Of a stretch of DNA of 23,451 nt, positions 7,088-14,087 are shown piece after piece (the first letter of the stretch is position 1; every line of letters begins with the position of its first letter). The stretch is from Actinomycetota bacterium (GTDB lineage: Bacteria > Actinomycetota > CADDZG01 > WHSQ01). The translations under genes were made by a program, and so were the position numbers. The notes below the pieces were generated by a model, which saw only the letters and a list, made by a program, of their open reading frames with translations, did not search any database and was not told where the DNA came from. The stretch is from positions 4,808 through 28,258 of the forward strand of contig JAHWJK010000005.1 of NCBI GenBank assembly GCA_019348445.1. Direction: 5' to 3'.

Positions 7088-8263
7088 ATGGGACGCCTTA
7101 GGTATCTCACGGCCGGGGAATCGCATGGTCGCGCTCTGGTCGCGATCCTGGAAGGCCTGCCGGCCGGGGTCCCGATCTCGCTGAAGGCCGTTGCCGACGA
7201 ACTCGCGCGTCGGCGTCACGGCTACGGGCGTGGTCCGCGCATGAAGATCGAGCAGGATGCCCTCGACATCGTCGCGGGCGTTCGAGGCGGAGTCACGCTC
7301 GGGAGCCCTCTCGGGATCGTGATCTCGAACTCGGAGTGGGAGAAGTGGGCTCATGTGATGCCGGTCGAGGGAGCAGCGGGAGGCCGCGACCTCACCAAGC
7401 CGCGCCCCGGCCACGCCGATCTTCCCGGGATGCTGAAGTACGACTTCGATGATGCGAGGAATGTTCTCGAGCGAGCGAGCGCGCGAGAGACCGCGGCGCG
7501 CGTCGCGATAGCGGCTGCTGCGAAAGCGCTCCTCGGTCAGATCGGCATCACGATCGTCTCGCACGTCGTGCGCATCGGTTCGGCAGCAGTTGAAGAAGGC
7601 GCAGCGCCGCCCGGTCCCGCAGACCTCGACGCGATCGATGCATCTCCGGTTAGGTGCTTCTACGACGACACAACGCGGAGGATGGTCGCCGAGATCGATG
7701 CGGCCGCGGCCGAAGGGGACTCGCTCGGAGGGATAGTCGAGGTTCTAGCGTTCGGGGTCATGCCCGGACTCGGCTCACACGTGCACTGGGATCGAAAGAT
7801 CGATGGCCGCCTTGCCCACGAACTGATGGCCGTGCCGGCGATAAAGGCAGTAGAGATCGGCGACGGCTTCGCGAGCGCGTCGCGGCGCGGAACTCAGGCG
7901 CACGACGAGATCGAACCCGATCTCTCGCGCGCTACCGACCGGGCAGGGGGGACCGAGGGCGGGATGACCATCGGCGGCACCGTTCGCGTTCGCGCCGCGA
8001 TGAAACCGTTGTCGACGTTGAAGAGGCGCCTGCGCACGGTGGATCTCAGCTCGGGTGAGCCTGCAGATGCATTCCAGGAACGAACCGACGTATGTGCCGT
8101 GCCGGCAGCCGCCGTTGTGTGCGAAGCCGTCGTCGCGTTGGTGCTTGCCGATGCCGTGTTGGAGTCGTTCGGCGGCGACACGATCGACGATCTGCGCGCC
8201 GCGGTCGAGAGGTACAAGGAGCGCGTTGCCGGGCGGGGCAGGAGACCGTCGGCAGGCTCGTGA
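7088..8263 (+). CDS. aroC: Chorismate synthase
   Basis: The 391-residue protein converts 5-enolpyruvylshikimate-3-phosphate to chorismate, using reduced FMN; it is the last shikimate step. Family motifs are present: R-Y-L-T-A-G-E-S-H-G (residues 5-14), R-P-G-H-A-D-L-P-G with the following R-N-V-L-E-R-A-S-A-R-E-T-A-A-R-V-A segment, G-S-H-V-H-W-D-R-K-I-D, and the C-terminal G-G-M-T-I-G-G with K-P-L-S-T-L. Full length for the family. ATG 7088 has GGAG six bases upstream. It begins only 36 nt after the PilP-like gene, so it is likely read through from the pilus genes. The stop overlaps the next start (GTGA). Confidence 0.97.
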   Translation: MGRLRYLTAGESHGRALVAILEGLPAGVPISLKAVADELARRRHGYGRGPRMKIEQDALDIVAGVRGGVTLGSPLGIVISNSEWEKWAHVMPVEGAAGGRDLTKPRPGHADLPGMLKYDFDDARNVLERASARETAARVAIAAAAKALLGQIGITIVSHVVRIGSAAVEEGAAPPGPADLDAIDASPVRCFYDDTTRRMVAEIDAAAAEGDSLGGIVEVLAFGVMPGLGSHVHWDRKIDGRLAHELMAVPAIKAVEIGDGFASASRRGTQAHDEIEPDLSRATDRAGGTEGGMTIGGTVRVRAAMKPLSTLKRRLRTVDLSSGEPADAFQERTDVCAVPAAAVVCEAVVALVLADAVLESFGGDTIDDLRAAVERYKERVAGRGRRPSAGS

Positions 8264-9837
8264 TCGCGCTCGTCGGGTTCATGGGCGCGGGAAAGACGAC
8301 CGTCGGCCGGATCCTCGCCGCCAAGCTGGGTCTCCCGTTCTGCGACACGGATGCGGTCGTCGCCGCGCGAACCGGGATGGAGATACGCGACATCTTCCGC
8401 GCCCGAGGGGAATCCGGCTTCCGAGAGCTCGAACGGGAGGTTGCCGCGGAGGTTCTCGGCCGGGGCGAAGGTGTGGTGGCGCTCGGTGGCGGTGCGGTCG
8501 GAGATCCCGCGATCGTCACGCACCTTCACGAAGCCGAGGTCGTGTACCTCGACGTCGGCTATGACGAGGCGATGAGGCGCGTAGGCGCCGATAAGGGGCG
8601 TCCCATGCTCGCCGACGACCCGCGGGCCTTGTTCGACCAACGAACCGGCACCTACCGCAACCTTGCCGATGTGACGGTCGACGCGAACGACCGAGACCCC
8701 GATGAGATCGCGAGCGAACTCGCGCTGCGATTCGGAGGCCGCGGCACCAACGGTGTCGACAGGATCCGCGTTCGGCTCGGCGACAGGAGTTACGACGTCG
8801 TCGTCGGTGTAGGTGTCGTGGCTCGACTGAACGAGTTCCTGCCCGAGCTGCCGAACGCCGAAAAGGCGTTCGTCGTGACGCATCCGAATCTGCGGCCGTA
8901 TGCATCCGAGATGCTGGATCAGTTGACGACGCGAGGCCTCGACGCGCGGGTTGTCGTCGTTCCCGATGGTGAACGGTGCAAATCGCTCGACGTCGTGACG
9001 GACCTTTACGACGAGCTCGCGCAGAATCAGGCACATCGTCACGATCTCATCGTCACGTTCGGCGGAGGAGCGGTTGGGGACTGCGCTGGGTACGTCGCGT
9101 CGACCTACGCCCGCGGTATGCCGCTGGTGCACGTCCCGACGACGTTGCTCGCGCAAGTGGACGCGTCGATCGGAGGGAAGACCGCGGTCAACCTCACGGC
9201 CGGGAAGAACCTCGTTGGGACCATCTATCAACCCTCCGTCGTCGTTTGCGATGTCACGTATCTCGCTACGTGTCCCCGCGACGAGCTGAGAGCGGGAGTC
9301 GCCGAGGTGATCAAGTACGGATTCATCAGCGATCCCAGTCTGCTTCGTAGCTTGATCCGCGACATCGACGCGCTTCTTGCGGCCGACGCGAAGGTGACCG
9401 CGGCGGTCGTTGCGCGCTGCGCCGCGATCAAGGCGGAGATCGTGTCCCTCGACGAGCGCGAGACCGGACCTCGGGCTTATCTGAACTACGGGCATACGTT
9501 CGCGCACGCACTAGAGAAGCTGCACGCGTTCGCCGGTCTCCGCCACGGCGAAGCAGTCGCCATCGGTATGATGGCCGCCGCTTATCTGGCTCACGAACTT
9601 GGCCGGATCGACGACGGGGTCGTCGATCTCCATCGCGAGGCGCTCTCGGCCGCAGGTCTTCCGATGACGGCGCTCGTCGAGCTGCCCGAGTTGGAAGAGG
9701 CGTGGCAGCTCGATAAGAAGTACAAGAAAGGTGTGCGCTTCGTGCTCCTGTCCGCGCTCGGTCGTCCCGAGGCGGGCGTGGAAGCGCCGAGACAGGCGTT
9801 GCTGCGGACGCTAGAGAGATTGAGGAGCGAACCATGA
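8260..9837 (+). CDS. aroKB: Bifunctional shikimate kinase / 3-dehydroquinate synthase
   Basis: One 525-residue frame holds two enzymes. Residues 1 to about 160 are shikimate kinase: Walker A G6-F-M-G-A-G-K-T-T, shikimate-binding D29-x-D31, G-E-S-G-F-R-E-L-E (50-58), G-G-G-A (77-80) and lid K-G-R-P-M-L (112-117). Residues about 167-525 are dehydroquinate synthase: P-D-G-E (235-238), F-G-G-G-A-V-G-D (267-274), H-V-P-T-T-L-L-A-Q-V-D-A-S-I-G-G-K-T (291-308), and zinc ligands E349, H412 and H429. No stop or frameshift separates them, so this is a true AroK-AroB fusion, as known in Thermotoga. GTG 8260 overlaps the aroC stop; the open frame extends further upstream inside aroC but lacks any family similarity there. 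The ribosome site is weak, consistent with coupling to aroC. Confidence 0.94.
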   Translation: MIALVGFMGAGKTTVGRILAAKLGLPFCDTDAVVAARTGMEIRDIFRARGESGFRELEREVAAEVLGRGEGVVALGGGAVGDPAIVTHLHEAEVVYLDVGYDEAMRRVGADKGRPMLADDPRALFDQRTGTYRNLADVTVDANDRDPDEIASELALRFGGRGTNGVDRIRVRLGDRSYDVVVGVGVVARLNEFLPELPNAEKAFVVTHPNLRPYASEMLDQLTTRGLDARVVVVPDGERCKSLDVVTDLYDELAQNQAHRHDLIVTFGGGAVGDCAGYVASTYARGMPLVHVPTTLLAQVDASIGGKTAVNLTAGKNLVGTIYQPSVVVCDVTYLATCPRDELRAGVAEVIKYGFISDPSLLRSLIRDIDALLAADAKVTAAVVARCAAIKAEIVSLDERETGPRAYLNYGHTFAHALEKLHAFAGLRHGEAVAIGMMAAAYLAHELGRIDDGVVDLHREALSAAGLPMTALVELPELEEAWQLDKKYKKGVRFVLLSALGRPEAGVEAPRQALLRTLERLRSEP

Positions 9838-10265
9838 AGGTTCTCGTGATCCACGGCCCCAACCTGAACCTGCTCGGCTCTCGGGAGTTGTCCGTGTACG
9901 GAACGGCGACGCTGGCGGACATCGACGAAGACATCCGATCTGCGGCCGATGAGCTGGGGATCGAGGTCACGTTTCATCAGACGGCGCGCGAGGGCGAGAT
10001 CATCGAGCTACTTCACGCAGCCATCGAGAGCGTAGATGGCGCGATCCTGAACCCGGCCGCGTATTCGCATACGTCGCGAGCCATCGCCGACGCGATCCGC
10101 GCGGTGCCGTACCCGGTCATCGAGGTCCACCTCTCCAACATCCACGCGCGCGAACCGTGGCGGGCGCGCTCGGTCACCGCCGAGGCGGCGACCGGGATCG
10201 TCGCGGGGCTCGGAGCCGGTTCGTACGTCGCGGCTCTCCACGCGATGAGGAGGATGATGTCGTGA
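9834..10265 (+). CDS. aroQ: Type II 3-dehydroquinate dehydratase
   Basis: The 143-residue protein dehydrates 3-dehydroquinate to 3-dehydroshikimate. It has H-G-P-N-L-N-L-L-G-S-R-E (7-18), the following V-Y-G with catalytic Tyr22, N-P-A-A-Y-S-H-T-S (substrate loop and surroundings), and E-V-H-L-S-N-I-H-A-R-E with the catalytic His. Length is normal for the small dodecameric type II enzyme. ATG 9834 overlaps the aroKB stop (ATGA) and has GAGGAG six bases upstream. The last codons overlap the next gene (TGATG). Confidence 0.96.
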   Translation: MKVLVIHGPNLNLLGSRELSVYGTATLADIDEDIRSAADELGIEVTFHQTAREGEIIELLHAAIESVDGAILNPAAYSHTSRAIADAIRAVPYPVIEVHLSNIHAREPWRARSVTAEAATGIVAGLGAGSYVAALHAMRRMMS

Positions 10266-11338
10266 TGGACCACCTCGGCCGCCTCGAGAAGCTACGAGCG
10301 AAGCTCGACGACGCCGGCGTCGACTCTCTCCTCGTAACGAACCTGACGAATGTGCGCTATCTGACCGGATTCTCGGGGACGAATGGGCAGGTCCTGGTCA
10401 CGACGTCGGACGCGGTGTTCCTCACGGACCCGCGCTACGAGGCGCGCGCCGGCGATCTCGTTAGCGGCGCCGATGTCGCGATCTACCCGACGCGTCTGGT
10501 CGATGCCCTCAAGCCTCGGCTCGACGCCGCGACGGGGCGTCGCGTCGGCGTCGAATCTGCCACCATGACCCTGGCACAACGTGACGACCTCGCGGACCGA
10601 TTACCCGGTGTCGAGCTGGTGCCGGTCGAGGGACTCGTCGAGGATCTCCGCCGTACGAAGGAGCCCGGCGAGATCGACGCCATCCGTGCCGCGGTAGAGA
10701 TTGCCGACGATGCCTACACGTGGGTCATCGACCGGCTGGTTCCCGGCGCGACCGAACGTGAGGTCGCGCTCGACCTCGAGGTTCGGATGCGGCTTGCGGG
10801 AGCCGACAACGTCTCCTTCGATCCGATCGTGGGCTCGGGGCCTCTGTCGGCTCACATCCATCACACACCTTCGGACAGAGCCTTCGACAAGGGCGACCTG
10901 GTTCTCCTGGACTTCGGATGCCGCGTCGACGGTTACTGCTCCGACATGACGCGGACCGTAGTGCTCGGTCCGGCCAGTGACGAGCAGCGGGAGACGTACG
11001 AAACGGTTCTTCGCGCGCAACTCGCGGGGATCGCAGCGGTCAGCGCGGGTACGCCGCCACCCGATGTCGACGCGGCCGCGCGTGCGGTGATCGACGCCGC
11101 CGGCCGCGGCGCCGGATTCCCACACGGGCTCGGCCACGGCGTCGGCCTCGATATCCACGAGACGCCGGCCATGAGGTTGACGACCGATCCTTTGGTCGCG
11201 GCCGAAGTCATCACGATCGAGCCCGGCATCTACAACGTCGGCGATGGAGGCGTGCGGATCGAAGACATGGTCGTGGTGGCCGACTCGGGGTGCGATGTCT
11301 TGACGGGGTCGCCGAAGGACACATTGCTGGAACTGTGA
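10265..11338 (+). CDS. M24 family Xaa-Pro aminopeptidase
   Basis: The 357-residue protein has the two-part layout of Xaa-Pro peptidases: a creatinase-like N-terminal domain (1 to about 130, with N-V-R-Y-L-T-G-F-S-G-T-N) and a C-terminal pita-bread metallopeptidase domain. All five metal ligands are visible: D216, D227, H291, E319 and E333, plus H298. It would remove N-terminal residues ahead of proline in the cytoplasm, with Mn or Co as metal. ATG 10265 overlaps the aroQ stop by one base; GTG 10262 is equally possible and better spaced from GAGGAGG (10247-10253). The gene just upstream of efp is conserved in actinobacteria and often named pepQ or pepP; I cannot separate these. Confidence 0.93.
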   Translation: MDHLGRLEKLRAKLDDAGVDSLLVTNLTNVRYLTGFSGTNGQVLVTTSDAVFLTDPRYEARAGDLVSGADVAIYPTRLVDALKPRLDAATGRRVGVESATMTLAQRDDLADRLPGVELVPVEGLVEDLRRTKEPGEIDAIRAAVEIADDAYTWVIDRLVPGATEREVALDLEVRMRLAGADNVSFDPIVGSGPLSAHIHHTPSDRAFDKGDLVLLDFGCRVDGYCSDMTRTVVLGPASDEQRETYETVLRAQLAGIAAVSAGTPPPDVDAAARAVIDAAGRGAGFPHGLGHGVGLDIHETPAMRLTTDPLVAAEVITIEPGIYNVGDGGVRIEDMVVVADSGCDVLTGSPKDTLLEL

Positions 11339-11354
11339 GGAGGGTTCTACACAC

Positions 11355-11912
11355 GTGATCTCCACGAACGACATGCGTCCCGGCCAAACGCTGGACATCG
11401 ACGGCACGCTCTTCACGATAGTCAACTACCAGCATGTGAAGCCCGGCAAAGGCCAGGCCTTCGTCAAGACGAAGCTCAAGAACGTCAAGTCCGGCGCGGT
11501 TGTCGACAAGACGTTTCGTGCAGACGAAAAGGTCAACCTCGCCGTATTGGACAAGCGCGAGATGCAGTACCTGTACGGCGATGACGCCGGTCTTGTATTC
11601 ATGGACAACGAGACCTACGAACAGATCCACATCGATCCCGAGATGCTCGGTGATGGGGTGAAGTTCCTGAAGGACGGCACCATCTGTCTCGTACCGATGT
11701 ATGACGGGACCCCGGTAGGGGCGGAGATGCCCCTGAACGTCGAACTCGAGATCGTCGACACCGAACCCGGCATGAAGGGGGATCGTGTCTCGGGCGCCTT
11801 GAAGCCCGCGACCGTGGAAACGAACGCCGTCGTCCAAGTGCCGCTGTTCCTCGACAAGGGAGATCGCATCAAGGTCGACACGCGCACCGGTGAATACCTG
11901 TCGCGGGCGTGA
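11355..11912 (+). CDS. efp: Translation elongation factor P
   Basis: The 185-residue protein has the EF-P three-domain layout: an N-terminal KOW-like domain with the loop H-V-K-P-G-K-G-Q (27-34, tip residue K32), then two OB domains with the C-terminal G-D-R-I-K-V-D-T-R-T-G-E-Y signature. EF-P binds between the P and E sites and relieves ribosome stalling at consecutive prolines. The tip lysine sits in P-G-K-G, a form widespread in actinobacteria, some of which work without modification. GTG 11355 has GAGGAGGG ten bases upstream, beginning within the upstream stop. The stop overlaps nusB (GTGA). Confidence 0.97.
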   Translation: MISTNDMRPGQTLDIDGTLFTIVNYQHVKPGKGQAFVKTKLKNVKSGAVVDKTFRADEKVNLAVLDKREMQYLYGDDAGLVFMDNETYEQIHIDPEMLGDGVKFLKDGTICLVPMYDGTPVGAEMPLNVELEIVDTEPGMKGDRVSGALKPATVETNAVVQVPLFLDKGDRIKVDTRTGEYLSRA

Positions 11913-12412
11913 CCGCGGCCCGCGCGAAGCCGATGCAGGTACGAACGGCAGCAAGAAGGCTCGCGCTCGACGTCCTCTACGAAGCAGAGATCAGGGGTTC
12001 GCTTCCACTCGAGGCGTTCGAATTGAGAAGCAGCTACGGCTGGGTGGTGCCGACCGCTTCCGACGAGCGTGCCGAGGCGGTCGCCGATCCTGATGTCGAT
12101 CCGCCGCCCGAGGACGTGATCGCTTACGGGCGGCATCTCGTGGCCGGCGTACAGGACCACCAGGCGGATATCGACGAGCTGATCGCGACGCATGCCGATC
12201 GATGGACGATCGAACGGATGCCCGTCATCGACCGTAACGTCGTACGCATCGCGGTGTTCGAGCTTCTGTGGGCCGACGACGTGCCGGTTCCGGTCGCGAT
12301 CAACGAGGCCGTCGAGCTCGCCAAAGCTTTGTCGACGGATGACTCCGGGCGCTTCGTGAACGGCCTCCTCGGCCGCATCGCGGAGATAGCCGTCGACCGC
12401 GAAGAACGATGA
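11909..12412 (+). CDS. nusB: Transcription antitermination factor NusB
   Basis: The 167-residue all-alpha protein carries NusB signatures: R-T-A-A-R-R-L-A-L-D-V-L-Y-E-A-E (12-27), I-D-R-N-V-V-R-I-A-V-F-E-L and V-P-V-A-I-N-E-A-V-E-L-A-K, ending with F-V-N-G-L-L. It pairs with NusE (S10) on boxA RNA for rRNA antitermination. The middle has a longer acidic, Pro-rich loop (about residues 50-72) than in E. coli. GTG 11909 overlaps the efp stop; ATG 11933 is an alternative start that keeps the whole conserved domain. It is followed by the pyr control region, so it is probably the end of this transcription unit. Confidence 0.94.
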   Translation: MTAARAKPMQVRTAARRLALDVLYEAEIRGSLPLEAFELRSSYGWVVPTASDERAEAVADPDVDPPPEDVIAYGRHLVAGVQDHQADIDELIATHADRWTIERMPVIDRNVVRIAVFELLWADDVPVPVAINEAVELAKALSTDDSGRFVNGLLGRIAEIAVDREER

Positions 12413-12422
12413 CCGACATACA

Positions 12423-12451
12423 TTGAAGAGCGCCCCGGCGCGGTATAGGGT
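12423..12451 (+). promoter_or_regulatory. Candidate pyr operon promoter
   Basis: TTGAAG (12423-12428) is followed after 17 bp by TAGGGT (12446-12451), matching the TAnnnT -10 of actinobacterial housekeeping promoters. TATAGG at 12444 is an alternative -10 with a 15-bp spacer. It lies just after the nusB stop, and the predicted transcript would begin near 12458, directly before the PyrR-binding hairpin, as expected for a pyr leader. Confidence 0.45.
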
Positions 12452-12463
12452 GGCCCGAAACGT

Positions 12464-12494
12464 CCTTTAAATCGGCCCCGTGAGGCCGGAAAGG
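12464..12494 (+). ncRNA. PyrR-binding RNA hairpin in pyr leader
   Basis: The RNA can fold as a lower stem CCTTT (12464-12468) with AAAGG (12490-12494), an asymmetric internal bulge (AAAT on the 5' side), and an upper stem CGGCC (12473-12477) with GGCCG (12484-12488). The six-base loop CCGTGA fits the CNGNGA loop bound by PyrR in Bacillus and relatives. PyrR binds this element when UMP/UTP is high. The element lies 57 nt before pyrR. The 3' side of the lower stem runs into AAAGGGG (12490-12496), a good ribosome binding site for the leader ORF that follows, so PyrR binding would hide it. Confidence 0.85.
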
Positions 12495-12503
12495 GGTGTC
12501 ACC

Positions 12504-12551
12504 TTGAGCCTGCACGCGTACGCTTCCCCGCCCTGGGGAGGCGTTTTTTGA
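12504..12551 (+). CDS. Putative 15-residue pyr leader peptide
   Basis: TTG 12504 opens a 15-codon frame, (M)SLHAYASPPWGGVF, ending with TGA 12549-12551, whose last base is the A of the pyrR ATG. AGGGGT (12492-12497) lies six bases before the TTG. The frame runs right through both arms of the terminator hairpin. Translation would therefore unfold the hairpin and deliver ribosomes to pyrR by stop-start overlap. It contains P-P-W, a tripeptide type that stalls ribosomes without EF-P. I know no family for it. The frame, the ribosome site and the overlap are seen; translation and function are inferred. The frame could be chance, because the sequence is short. Confidence 0.4.
   Translation: MSLHAYASPPWGGVF
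12521..12549 (+). terminator. Intrinsic terminator/attenuator before pyrR
   Basis: CGCTTCCCC (12521-12529) pairs with GGGGAGGCG (12535-12543): nine pairs with one U-G, a five-base loop, then six Ts (12544-12549). This is a textbook intrinsic terminator ending one base before the pyrR ATG. Its 3' arm contains the only ribosome binding site for pyrR, so the same hairpin can block both transcription and translation. I found no convincing alternative antiterminator by eye. Confidence 0.8.
12535..12541 (+). promoter_or_regulatory. pyrR ribosome binding site within terminator arm
   Basis: GGGGAGG ends nine bases before ATG 12551 and fits the 16S anti-SD. It is wholly inside the 3' arm of the terminator hairpin and so is sequestered when the hairpin forms. 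Its position decides the pyrR start at 12551 over the downstream ATG 12620, which has no such site. Confidence 0.7.
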
Positions 12552-13141
12552 TGCCCGAAGCCTCGGCCGCGACTCCGGGAGGGCGGGCCGCCGGAGCGTT
12601 CGCAGTGAAGTCGCGGGTGATGGAGCCGGAAGATGTCCGGCGGGCGCTGTCACGTATCGCGCACGAGATCGTCGAGAAGAACCGCGGGACCGACGACCTC
12701 GTTCTCGTCGGGATCCGCACGAGAGGAGCTCCCCTCGCGGACCGGATCGCGTCCGCGATCGCATCGTTCGAAGGCGCCGATCTTCCTTCGGGCGCGCTCG
12801 ACGTGACTCTCTATCGCGACGATGTCGCTTTGAAGGGCCCGCGAGGGCTCGAGGCGACGACCGTGCCGGCAGACCTCGACGGACGAGTGGTCGTGCTGGT
12901 CGATGACGTTCTCTATACCGGTCGCACGATCCGAGCGGCGTTCGATGCGCTGCTGGACCTCGGCCGGCCGCGCGCGATCAGGCTCGCGGTCCTCGTCGAC
13001 CGCGGCCACCGCGAGCTACCGATCCGCGCCGACTTCGTCGGCAAGAACCTCCCGACGTCGTCTCACGAGGTCGTAAAGGTTCACGTCGAAGAGATCGACG
13101 GCGAGGACGCGGTCCTGATCGGAGAGTCCGCCGGTGCATAA
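12551..13141 (+). CDS. pyrR: Pyrimidine operon regulator PyrR / uracil phosphoribosyltransferase
   Basis: The 196-residue protein has a PRTase fold. The core begins at about M24-E-P-E-D-V-R-R-A-L-S-R-I-A-H-E-I. Motifs include G-I-R-T-R-G (54-59), D-V-T-L-Y-R-D-D (84-91), the PRPP-binding V-V-L-V-D-D-V-L-Y-T-G-R-T (114-126) and L-V-D-R-G-H-R-E-L-P-I-R-A-D-F-V-G-K-N (148-166). PyrR binds pyr mRNA when UMP or UTP is high and lowers operon expression; many also have weak uracil PRTase activity. The N-terminal extension of about 20 residues is Ala/Gly-rich, similar in kind to mycobacterial PyrR. The start is set by the GGGGAGG site in the attenuator. The 3' end overlaps pyrB by eight bases. Confidence 0.95.
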   Translation: MPEASAATPGGRAAGAFAVKSRVMEPEDVRRALSRIAHEIVEKNRGTDDLVLVGIRTRGAPLADRIASAIASFEGADLPSGALDVTLYRDDVALKGPRGLEATTVPADLDGRVVVLVDDVLYTGRTIRAAFDALLDLGRPRAIRLAVLVDRGHRELPIRADFVGKNLPTSSHEVVKVHVEEIDGEDAVLIGESAGA

Positions 13142-14087
13142 ACACCTCTTGTCGATGGATCAACTGTCCGCCGAGGACATCACGACGATCCTGGACACTG
13201 CCGGGTCTCTGCGGCAGGTGACGTCTCGCCCGATCAAGAAGCTTCCGACGCTGCGAGGCCGCACGGTCTGCAACCTCTTCTACGAGGCATCGACCCGAAC
13301 GAGGATCTCGTTCGAGCTCGCCGCGAAGCGCTTGTCTGCCGACGTCATCAACTTCTCTGCCGACTCGAAGTCTTCGGTCGCAAAGGGAGAGGGCTTCAAG
13401 GACACCGCATGGACGCTCGAAGCGATGGGCGTGGACGCGATCGTCGTCCGGCACGGGTCGTCGGGAGCGCCGCATCAACTATCGAAGTGGGTGCAGGCGA
13501 GCGTGATCAACGCGGGCGACGGTTCGCACGAACATCCGACGCAGGCATTGCTCGATCTGTACTCGATCCGCGAGCACTTCAAGGACTTCGAGAATCTGAA
13601 GGTCGCCATCGTCGGCGACATCATCTCGTCTCGCGTTGCGCGCTCCAACGTGAAGGGTCTGGTCACGATGGGAGCACGAGTGACGCTGGTGGGCCCGCCG
13701 ACACTGGTACCTCCCGAGGCGGCGGCATGGGGTGTCGAAGTGACGACCGACCTCGACGCGGTATTGCCCGAGGTCGACATCTGCTATCTGCTCCGGGTTC
13801 AGAAAGAACGCCAATCCGAGCAGCTGTTCCCGACCGACCGCGAGTATGCAGCGCTGTGGGGCCTGGACGCGAAGCGGCTCGCGAAGATGCATCCCGAGTC
13901 GGTGGTCATGCACCCGGGGCCGATGAACCGCGGAGTCGAGATCTCCGCCGAAGTATCCGAGTCGCCGCGGTCGCTGATCCTGGACCAGGTTGCGAACGGG
14001 CTCGCGGTCAGGATGAGCCTTCTGTACCTGATGCTCGGCGGCCGCGAGGTGGAAGGCTCGGTCGCGGACGCGGAGGTCCCCGCATGA
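13134..14087 (+). CDS. pyrB: Aspartate carbamoyltransferase catalytic chain
   Basis: The 317-residue protein condenses carbamoyl phosphate with aspartate. It has the carbamoyl-phosphate loop F-Y-E-A-S-T-R-T-R-I-S-F-E (49-61, with S53-T-R-T), S-V-A-K-G-E (81-86, catalytic Lys84), H-E-H-P-T-Q-A-L-L-D (132-141), and near the C-terminus H-P-G-P-M-N-R-G-V-E-I. GTG 13134 lies inside the last codons of pyrR, with GGAGAG seven bases upstream; the encoded start VHKHLLSMDQL matches the usual KHLLS opening. There is no pyrI, so feedback control is probably through PyrR and CarB. Confidence 0.97.
   Translation: MHKHLLSMDQLSAEDITTILDTAGSLRQVTSRPIKKLPTLRGRTVCNLFYEASTRTRISFELAAKRLSADVINFSADSKSSVAKGEGFKDTAWTLEAMGVDAIVVRHGSSGAPHQLSKWVQASVINAGDGSHEHPTQALLDLYSIREHFKDFENLKVAIVGDIISSRVARSNVKGLVTMGARVTLVGPPTLVPPEAAAWGVEVTTDLDAVLPEVDICYLLRVQKERQSEQLFPTDREYAALWGLDAKRLAKMHPESVVMHPGPMNRGVEISAEVSESPRSLILDQVANGLAVRMSLLYLMLGGREVEGSVADAEVPA

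Noticed and set aside
6281..7564. Minus-strand open frame opposite the PilP-like gene and aroC
   Set aside because: Shadow with Arg/Asp bias, covering two genes that have ribosome sites and family motifs on the + strand.
7894..9507. Minus-strand open frame (537 codons) opposite aroC and aroKB
   Set aside because: Antisense to two certain enzymes, low-complexity Arg/Asp composition, and no plausible ribosome site or family motif.
12413..12550. A metabolite riboswitch or T-box upstream of pyrR
   Set aside because: The hairpin with CNGNGA loop and its place before pyrR fit a PyrR element; no T-box or other riboswitch core was seen.
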